Both the position numbers and the translations under genes were made by a program. Under the pieces are notes generated by a model, which saw nothing but the letters and a program-made list of their open reading frames with translations, was not told the DNA's origin and did not search any database. A DNA stretch of 64,000 nucleotides. Source: Schistocerca nitens (lineage: Eukaryota; Arthropoda; Insecta; Orthoptera; Acrididae). This document shows positions 55,766-64,000 of the stretch, piece by piece; the stretch's first letter is position 1; each line of letters begins with the position of its first letter. The DNA lies in the NCBI RefSeq assembly GCF_023898315.1, contig NC_064616.1, forward strand, positions 545,529,602-545,593,601, read 5' to 3'.

Positions 55766-58700
55766 AACAATATTCCAGCCTTGGACGACGTAGCAATCAA
55801 TTACATAAAAAAAAAAAATATAAGATCCTCACCAATGCAGAAAGAAATTGCAAACCAAAAATTTCTCTTGTTAGCGTTTTCACATCATACGTAATGATCT
55901 TGACAAATCCCATAAAAGAAATCTTAACAGAAAACCGTAACAGCACAGTCAGGGCAGGGTCGAAATTATGAGAGGCACCCACATGCCTTGCTCATACTGA
56001 GGCATCAAGCAGACAGGCCTGTGAGATGAGATGTCTGCCAAACGAGTGGATTCATTCTTATTTATCGAGTAACTTGAGCTCTAGTACTCACAATTAAGTT
56101 ACAAATTATTCTCCTGTTTGAATATTACGCAACAGAAACGGATAACGCACATCTGACTATTAGTAATTAACACAACTCTGACTGTTCACTACGCACTGGC
56201 AACACCACATTTTCTTTCTTACCCAACGGCTTTGATCAACACGTGGCCATCGCACTAATATGATTGGCGCACAAATTACAAATTCTGGATGTCATGACAA
56301 CATACTATTCGAAGGAAAAGGCCACCAGTCTTTTTCTTTTCACTATCTTTTTTATTCCGATAAACTCTATAAACTAAACACACCATTACATTTTCTACAA
56401 CAATTACACATGAGAAACTCCGCCCGGTGGGCATGGCTTTACATTGGGGATTCTCTATCTTATGGTCTTGTAATTCTCTAACACTACTGAGCACTTTCTG
56501 GATAGCATGGTGCATCTTTTGCTATATCTCGAAAATATCCTCCAGACCGAGCGGTACAAAAAGGAACATGCATAACACTCTGCCTCTGAACCTATCTTGC
56601 TACTCTCCCATGCAAAACCACACATACTTAAATTACATGAAATACACCACACTGGCAACATGGAATACAACACAAGGAATATTCACAACGTTATAATCAC
56701 ATCACTTTCAGCTTTCGCACTTCAATTAGTATCCATCCCAGTTTCACATGACACTGCCCCACTTCGTAACTTTTCTTTCGTACTATGAAATCTGGAGGAT
56801 ATATGCACGTCTTCCTGTGCAATGCAAGACAGGTGGCGTTGCTGGATAGACGGCGGACTCACCTTGCGTCACTCTCAGAGTGTTACAGTTTGAATCAAGC
56901 GTCACACGGAAACATAACACGCAAAGTAATATTAAGAACATATTCGTCACACACGCGAGTCCTCAACTGATACCATGGACGAGTACTTCTCTTTATCCTT
57001 TGTCTCATACACAGATTCAGACTCACACAGTACTCACCACGTGGAAGTACTCGTCCCTAATTTCAAGTCCTGCACACGCCATATCTTAAATATTTCCAAC
57101 TTATAGTACACACGCCAGTAATTCAGATTAACTTTAGCACTCGCAAGTATTTCAACTTATTACTACATGTGGTGCCATTGTGACCGTTGGTCACTTCCTA
57201 AGGTTAGTACGATCCCCTTAATAGTACCTGCCTGTCATTTAATTCTCCAACCAAAAGTTCCTGAAACGGAGAAATAATTATTCCAAACTACTCTTAAGTA
57301 TTTCACATGCATACCATGTCTCCACTCTTTTGTCTTTACATAGCACACCTAAGACAGGTCTTACCAACACAAGATACAGCAGCAGAGTGCTGAAACATGG
57401 CCGTTCTTCAGGTCATCTCGCACCTCTGTCGAGGTGGGGGAAGACCATGCTACCTATGGGTCAGCCACATTTCAGGCGCTCAAAGCTCAGGTAAATTACA
57501 TCTCTTTGGTTCCACTACAGGTGACCAAAGGACCGTCTCAAAGATGATCATATATTCAAATTCACTATCTGCGGTTAGCAGACGACCATACATTCATTCA
57601 TTTCACAGATCTTACCAAATTGGATGCAGGGATTTATTTTGTGTGAGTTTACATGTGATCAGTTAAATAAATAAATTGTCCTTATTTCCTACACTGGTAT
57701 CCGGCTTCTTTGTATTAAGTGAAATTGAGTTATTATTACAAAAAATATGTTGTTCTGACAAGAATAACGAAGAACGTTGTACCCATTTTCAATGTCGGGC
57801 GGTATTGTACCCTTTCAACTGTGTTAGAAGACGTCTATGAAACAGAAACCTTTAGGTTAATATTTCTACTCTCCAAATAACTTTTATATATCTCACTACA
57901 TTTGAGAAACACTCACTTGTGCATCCATATTGTACAAACCGACATGCCGGGTGTGGTAAGGGGCAAAGAAAGGGTTTATTTATCTCAAATAAGATCAAAG
58001 AGAATGGCTCCACTCTGTCTCTTTCCCAAGTATCCGTACAGCTTCAGAAGCACAAAAAACTTTCGATATTAGTAGTCCATGAAGTGTTAAGTTATGAAAG
58101 GAGGCAAAAGTAGTACTACTTTCATCCCACTTCTGCTCGGGAAACATTTACACCATAACAGTTTTTAATTTTTTTCAAGTTTACCGTAAAGAATTAGGAA
58201 CAAGGAAAATTTTCTTCTGACAAAAAAAAAAAAAGAATGAACACCACTGATATATTTCCAGTATTTTGAAAAGATTAAATAGAGAAGACTAATCTTCACC
58301 AAGTTGGTCTGCATGTTAATTGTGTAAAGAACACTATACTGAAAGCAAGATTATCGTTTGGGTAATTGCGTGAGGAATAAAACATTTAATGAAAAGTTAC
58401 AGTTGTGTCAAATCTTTGAAGAGCAAACTATTAAAAGTATTATAAAATTACAAATTGGGTGGTCATTTAATGAATATATTAATAACATCAAGTTTACAAT
58501 TAAACTGACGTTATGAGAAACAAAACACTAATAGCATAAATATACGACGAGTAACTGACCATTACTAATCACACTGGAAAAAACGTTAAAACAAGTATTA
58601 AAACATAGTAGACAATATTAATACTATCAACCAAAATGGTAATCTAAGCTTGTCTCTAGTGCGTCAACATATATTAATTATGCGTTAGTGGAAATTCACA

Positions 58701-59226
58701 TAAATTCCAATGTAGGAGCATAGGCTGAGAAGTCACAGCCCATCTTTACGAATTATAAACAGGGAGATATACTAAAGTTCAGAAAAAAAAAACGTAACAC
58801 CTTGAACCACTCGAGATATGACGTGCATTTTCACAGGACATGTACACTTGACAGCAAAAAAAGTGGATCACTGCCGAATGCAACCAACATAACGTAGCTG
58901 TGTTGCAGGTCCTCTAAACACCAAAACCCAGTGGGGTACAGTCGTTTGACTACATAAAATGGGTACCGCAAGAGACTACTAAGAGACCAAAGGTCTTTAT
59001 GGCAGTCAGACTAAGCGTCAACTAATATCGTTATACAAAACATATTAGAAAACACGTTCTTAGCGATGAGACACCCCATAACACCCATTAACTAACCTTA
59101 ATTACAACAAGTGACATTCCAAAAGTTCTGAGAAAACGGATTATTTTACATATATCGCACAGTAATCCTTAGTCAAAATTAAATACTTGACACAATATAT
59201 GGAGTTACAAAGCTGTACATCCGCAG
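55766..59226. other. No gene recognised
   Basis: About 3.5 kb. Expected to hold the 5' LTR of the minus-strand gag element, but I find no LTR ends or primer-binding site. Poly-A runs occur near 55750, 55809, 58220 and 58783. Open frames are short and show no family. Confidence 0.4.
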
Positions 59227-59300
59227 CACTTGGTCGTGCGGTAGTGTTCTCGCTTGCCACGCCCGGGTTCCCGGATTCGATTCCCGGCGGGGTCAGGGAA
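59227..59300 (+). mobile_element. tRNA-Gly-like SINE head
   Basis: ACTTGGTCGTGCGGTAGTGT, CTCGCTTGCCACGCC and GGATTCGATTCCCGGCGGGG follow tRNA-Gly(GCC), with the anticodon GCC still in a seven-base loop (TTGCCAC). Two pairs of the anticodon stem are mismatched and the acceptor ends do not pair. It resembles the 5' end of another locust SINE, truncated after GGGGTCAGGGA. Confidence 0.65.
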
Positions 59301-59595
59301 TACCACGATACCAAAAATATCTGGGAACACCTCATCACAGATAAGACTGTCCTTAAGGCTTGTAAGTCATATTTATTGCAATAACTGACATACCTGAAAT
59401 GTTTCCACTCTCATTATTACGTCAGATAGGTAATGCACGTAGTAAGTTCGTCGTATTCATGATTTCCTCTTCAAAGTATCATACCATACTTGTTATTTAA
59501 CACAAAAGTATTAAAAATTTACCTTATTCACGAGCAGCTAGTTGAGAAGATGTATGAACTTCAAACGACACAACGAACCGACTCGTTCTGCATAT

Positions 59596-60142
59596 GGATT
59601 CAAACCAAGGTCATGCAAACTAAGATTTCGTGACTGACGAAAATTAACAGTCATTCCTGACTAGGCATAAAGAGAGTGATATACCTCGATTTTAGACAGT
59701 AACAGTTTACAAATATCAACTTCAAATTACATGACGTAAACATTTTTAACGGTCGCGAATTCCTACCCAGCATCTATTGTCCCCTGTTAACGAACTACGA
59801 GAAATGTTAAATACTGCTTCTTCACAAGTAACTTACTTGAAATGCAGGTAAAGCTTTGTGTTGGACAGGGATTCGAAACCAGAACTTAATCGGATAGTTA
59901 TCGAAGCACAATCAACTTTGACATATCGGATTTTCTCGGCAGTAGCTAGATGTATTAAATGAAATGACGAGACGAAACATTAATTTTTCCTTTCCAGGAC
60001 TGCAACCCGGCACGTATCGCTGTTATATTCTAGATAAAAGGAACGTTAAGTATTGGTTTGTTACACGAGCAGCGACATGTGAGCATGTTTGATCTAGAAA
60101 TAATACGACGAATTGTTCAGTGCTGACTGAGAATCGAACCCC
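59596..60142. repeat. Cluster of inverted box-B-like modules
   Basis: Short GGATTCGAACC-like motifs (complement of Pol III box B) occur at 59596, 59868, 59997 and 60129, with two more at 62656 and 63104 beyond the Tc1 element. Flanking sequences of the modules are only vaguely similar. They may be an old tandem array of tRNA-like units. Confidence 0.4.
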
Positions 60143-60239
60143 AAACATATCGTTGTTGACTACACACAAAGAGACGGCACTTACCGAATTTTTCTCCACT
60201 AGCAGCTCGGAATAACATCCTTGAACTTTGTCGTGTCCC

Positions 60240-60990
60240 ACTGACGTGTCCTGAGAGGGAGTGGAAGGACTGCGTTGGTGCGCGTCAGAGAACTTACTTG
60301 GTATGAGGTCTCGGTGGTGTGGGCCGCCAACTCCTCATTGCTCCGTTGTAGAGAAGGCTGCAAGGTAAGCTAGAGTACGGAACTCGGATAGGATCTTAGG
60401 GAAGCTTTCATGTATGAACACTCGATGTATTGAACGATTATACTGGAAGTACCCCTGGCACTTTTGATTTAAATAAGATTCTATGTACAGTCTCCAATGA
60501 TTGTCCATCTGGCTATGCAGTTGCCATCCCTAACTTCCCAAACCTAAGTCCTAATACAGCAGAGGCGAGCGCACCAGACTAAGTGTCAGCTGTGTCGATT
60601 CAGCCTAAGTCCCTACTTGTTGCTGTGCTCAATACTCTCCTGCAACTCTTGCAGCATCCCGACGCATACTAACGTTAACCGGCGTCCTAAGTACCTCACT
60701 CCATCACTTTCCTTCAATCTAGCGGCCATCCGCTTTTATAGGGGGTACTGTACACGGCACCACTTGTTCTAGAAGGTTCTAGCACCCCCGAACTTTGAGC
60801 CCTCAGTAGGCTAGTCACGCGGCAGCATGTGATGCCTACGTGATGAACTAGCCATTCTCCACTGTTTGCTGTGTCCAAGGGTTGCCACTAACTGTGCTTG
60901 AGCCTCGTGATACTGCATACTTCGCTCTTGTTAGTCGAGTACACATTACACATTGCACATGAGATAGTCTGGTCACGTCCGCCTCGCTTG
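60240..60990 (-). other. LTR-like or promoter-bearing block
   Basis: GC-richer than its flanks, with a heat-shock element and TATA box on the minus strand (60733-60780). No coding sequence downstream on the minus strand is recognised, so an LTR or an orphan promoter is more likely than a heat-shock gene. TGGGACACGACAAAG (about 60243-60229, minus) could be a primer-binding site, but I cannot match it to a tRNA. Confidence 0.35.
60733..60780 (-). promoter_or_regulatory. Heat-shock element next to TATA box
   Basis: Minus strand: AGAACCTTCTAGAAC (60780-60766) is three perfect alternating nGAAn units, the binding site of HSF trimers. 25 bases downstream lies TATAAAAG (60740-60733). This arrangement is that of Hsp promoters. 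Function is inferred from motif and spacing only. Confidence 0.6.
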
Positions 60991-61160
60991 ATCTGTAGCA
61001 ATAATTTTCCAGCCTACAGCCTACATGATTTTAATTCTATCTTCTACTATTCGCGACAACTTACAGTGATCTCGGAAATAGTTCTGTCTCATTGGGAGTC
61101 AAAAACGTCAGATATCGTTAGGGTTGACAACGAATGAAAATGCATTAAAAATAAAAATTA

Positions 61161-62582
61161 CACTCCTGGAAATTGAAATAAGAACACCGTGAATTCATTG
61201 TCCCAGGAAGGGGAAACTTTATTGACACATTCCTGGGGTCAGATACATCACATGATCACACTGACAGAACCATAGGCACATAGACACAGGCAACAGAGCA
61301 TGCACAATGTCGGCACTAGTACAGTGTATATCCACCTTTCGCAGCAATGCAGGCTGCTATTCTCCCATGGAGACGATCGTAGAGATGCTGGATGTAGTCC
61401 TGTGGAACGGCTTGCAATGCCATTTCCACCTGGCGCCTCAGTTGGACCAGCGTTCGTGCTGGACGTGCAGACCGCGTGAGACGACGCTTCATCCAGTCCC
61501 AAACATGCTCAATGGGGGACAGATCCGGAGATCTTGCTGGCCAGGGTAGTTGACTTACACCTTCTAGAGCACGTTGGGTGGCACGGGATACATGCGGACG
61601 TGCATTGTCCTGTTGGAACAGCAAGTTCCCTTGACGGTCTAGGAATGGTAGAACGATGGGTTCGATGACGGTTTGGATGTACCGTGCACTATTCAGTGTC
61701 CCCTCGACGATCACCAGTGGTGTACGGCCAGTGTAGAAGATCGCTCCCCACACCATGATGCCGGGTGTTGGCCCTGTGTGCCTCGGTCGTATGCAGTCCT
61801 GATTGTGGCGCTCACCTGCACGGCGCCAAACACGCATACGACCATCATTGGCACCAAGGCAGAAGCGACTCTCATCGCTGAAGACGACACGTCTCCATTC
61901 GTCCCTCCATTCACGCCTGTCGCGACACCACTGGAGGCGGGCTGCACGATGTTGGGGCGTGAGCGGAAGACGGCCTAACGGTGTGCGGGACCGTAGCCCA
62001 GCTTCATGGAGACGGTTGCGAATGGTCCTCGCCGATACCCCAGGAGCAACAGTGTCCCTAATTTTCTGGGAAGTGGCGGTGCGGTCCCCTACGGCACTGC
62101 GTAGGATCCTACGGTCTTGGCGTGCATCCGTGCGTCGCTGCGGTCCGGTCCCAGGTCGACCGGCACGTGCACCTTCCGCCGACCACTGGCGACAACATCG
62201 ATGTACTGTGGAGACCTCACGCCCCACGTGTTGAGCAATTCGGCGGTACGTCCACCCGGCCTCCCGCATGCCCACTATACGCCCTCGCTCAAAGTCCGTC
62301 AACTGCACATACGGTTCACGTCCACGCTGTCGCAGCATGCTACCAGTGTTAAAGACTGCGATGGAGCTCCGTATGCCACGGCAAACTGGCTGACACAGAC
62401 GGCGGCGGTGCACAAATGCTGCGCAGCTAGCGCCATTCGACGGCCAACACCGCGGTTCCCGGTGTGTCCGCTGTGCCGTGCGTCTGATCATTGCTTGTAC
62501 AGCCCCCTCGCAGTGTCCGGAGCAAGTATGGTGGGTCTGACACACCGGTGTCAATGTGTTCTTTTTTCCATTTCCAGGAGTG
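61161..62582 (-). mobile_element. Complete Tc1-like transposon
   Basis: Terminal inverted repeats of about 28 bp: CACTCCTGGAAATTGAAAT at 61161 and its complement (TTCCATTTCCAGGAGTG) ending at 62582, with four or so differences. TA lies at 61159-61160 and 62583-62584. The length of 1,422 bp and one intact transposase are normal for Tc1-like elements. It sits in otherwise repeat-poor DNA and appears young. Confidence 0.95.
61316..62338 (-). CDS. Intact Tc1-like transposase, 340 aa
   Basis: Cut-and-paste transposase. The ATG at 62338 (MLRQRGREPYVQLTDFERGR) is preferred over upstream codons because homology begins there; the open frame continues upstream to 62554. Residues about 14-60 form the first HTH (GRIVGMREAGWTYRRIAQHV) and about 75-125 the second, ending TIRNRLHEAGLR. 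Catalytic residues: Asp in FSDESRFCLG (about residue 157), Asp in LFQQDNARPHVSR, Glu in SPDLSPIEHVWD. I count 32 residues between the last two, against 34 in canonical Tc1. The tail KGGYTLY matches the family end. No stop or frameshift. It acts in the nucleus on its own inverted repeats and TA targets. No intron or classical promoter seen. Confidence 0.93.
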   Translation of the reverse strand: MLRQRGREPYVQLTDFERGRIVGMREAGWTYRRIAQHVGREVSTVHRCCRQWSAEGARAGRPGTGPQRRTDARQDRRILRSAVGDRTATSQKIRDTVAPGVSARTIRNRLHEAGLRSRTPLGRLPLTPQHRAARLQWCRDRREWRDEWRRVVFSDESRFCLGANDGRMRVWRRAGERHNQDCIRPRHTGPTPGIMVWGAIFYTGRTPLVIVEGTLNSARYIQTVIEPIVLPFLDRQGNLLFQQDNARPHVSRATQRALEGVSQLPWPARSPDLSPIEHVWDWMKRRLTRSARPARTLVQLRRQVEMALQAVPQDYIQHLYDRLHGRIAACIAAKGGYTLY

Positions 62583-62584
62583 TA

Positions 62585-64000
62585 TTATCCACCAGCAGAT
62601 AGGTGTTCTCATGCTAGAGCTTGATAATACATAGTGAAAAAATTAGTGCTGGGCCAGGATTCCAACCCATTCATGCGCAATATGGGGAGATGTTGAGGAA
62701 TCTGCAGTTTTGAACAAACAACAAGTTGTAGTCGAGCTGTATTTTCACGAAGGGATCAAATTCCGCGTTAAGGGCGGTCTGAGTTGCATTCCCGGTTCAG
62801 AACCAATCTTATCGACATATAGAAGCTCAAATAAAATTGGGAATAAGTGTCCTGTGACCATACACAGGGTTTGTTTCGTCACTAGAAATAAATAACTAGT
62901 ATAAGAAAGGTTACTGGTGATAGAGTTTCTACATGTCGCCTTTCCTTACTTTATTGTGGTTCCACCTAACGTCTACTTGGTAGAGAAGGAATATCATATT
63001 TAATGTGATTTTGAGACCACAATGCCATTATAACATCTTCACTTGGCATAGCCAGAAGGGAATAGAATCTTCCTCTCCCTATAAAAAAACATCGGCAGAA
63101 GTTGGAATTGAATCGAGACCAACATCATACGAAACTATCATCAGTCCCACAAACCACCAAACCCTTTTCTCTACGAGTCGTTTCTCTATCATAACACACC
63201 AGATGAGCATTCTGACACACAGGCTCCCTCTAGTGGTTTGCAGGATGTTCAGTACATTCATATACTTGGTTGACCGAATAGCCATGAACTAGCTGCTTTG
63301 GCTACCTAGTGCATACTTTCGACTCTACTTTGTAATCACCGCAATAAAATAACGTAACTGCCAGCTACACAGAACTGCCAACAGTGTAGGATGCAGAAAT
63401 TTAAATAGGAAGTGTTCCTTTTCCATTTGAGCTACTCTATTGCGCTATCTGTTTGTTGAAACCATCATGCAGTGCAAAACAAATGCTGTAACTGTCTGTC
63501 TCTCAGAAGTCTACATCCGGCCATATGCACTATCTCACAGCACTGTGGAATGCCGAAGTTCTGTAGGAACTGTTGTTCATTTCCAGAGGTGCTGTAGCTA
63601 CGTAACAGCTAGTAGCGTAACGGTAAGTGTGGCACACTGTTCATATGGCGTCGCGTGTTCTATTCCATTCACTACAACATTTTTTTAAAAACGCAATTCT
63701 GCTGTCTGCTGAAGTTATCAATTTAATGGAAGTTTGAACATAATTCTCTTCACTTCTCATTCCAAAATAGTCGCATGTGGAAAAAGGCTAACTTCTGCGT
63801 CATTTAGTTCTCAGGTTTAATAAACGGCAAGGCAGCAGATGCGCTCGAAGCTTTTGTATTACATATGGGGAGAGCGCATCGTGCCAAAATAGTCAGAAAA
63901 GTATTTTCTACATTAGCTGTCGTCTGGTAGTGGCATTTTATTCTTCTTCAAACCTTGTTTGACAGCTTTAACTCAGAACAAGTTTTCTACATGCATGTAA
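62585..64000. other. No gene recognised
   Basis: Two box-B-like motifs (62656 and 63104) are the only items noted. The remaining sequence to the window end is without recognised coding or repeat structure. Confidence 0.4.

Noticed and set aside
59227..59300. A functional tRNA-Gly(GCC) gene
   Set aside because: The anticodon loop is preserved, but two anticodon-stem pairs fail, acceptor ends do not pair and the sequence continues as a SINE-like tail.
60240..60732. Heat-shock protein gene downstream of the HSE
   Set aside because: No Hsp70, Hsp90 or small-Hsp motif on the minus strand; frames there are short.

Overview
This window looks like intergenic or intronic DNA from a very large arthropod genome, most likely an orthopteran (locust or grasshopper such as Schistocerca). 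There is no operon, Shine-Dalgarno or dense coding structure. Nearly everything recognisable is a mobile element or its relic, often nested in another. Several tRNA-derived SINE families and Tc1/mariner families here match, from memory and without a search, repeats that I know from Schistocerca assemblies.

Layout. 1-9 kb: a LINE 3' relic, a 50-bp minisatellite, a poly(A)-tailed retroposed unit, a non-autonomous Ginger DNA transposon with 4-bp target duplication, a piggyBac deletion derivative in a TTAA site, a mariner-like pseudogene and a Penelope GIY-YIG fragment. 9-16.5 kb: microsatellites, a DUF4817-type mariner pseudogene broken by another repeat, an LTR retrotransposon 5' end with a tRNA-Pro type primer-binding site, a Jockey-like LINE relic and a Tc1 relic. 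17-23 kb: two Tc1 relics carrying nested insertions (an LTR-like unit, a SINE), and a mariner with a DD41D-like spacing and inverted repeats of about 340 bp. 24-31 kb: SINEs, a signal-peptide first exon at 26225-26267 followed by a consensus splice donor, and two Tc1 relics, one split by a head-to-head SINE palindrome. 31-44 kb is mostly featureless AT-rich DNA with a mariner fragment, foldback and hairpin elements and three candidate exons of unknown genes (37506-37808 minus, 42070-42279 minus, 43630-43831 plus). 45-56 kb: a SINE with perfect 10-bp target duplication, then a degraded LTR-retrotransposon gag (minus strand) split by a nearly full-length 4.5-kb CR1/L2-like LINE. 59-64 kb: SINE-like modules, an LTR-like block with a heat-shock element beside a TATA box, and a complete Tc1-like transposon with an intact 340-codon transposase.

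The clearest live-looking object is the Tc1-like element at 61161-62582. The most structurally unusual objects are the Ginger derivative, the inverted SINE pair, the tRNA-core element bounded by inverted repeats, and the HSE/TATA module. Host coding evidence is limited to short exon candidates; I cannot name their genes. Most element boundaries are read by eye and may be off by a few bases.
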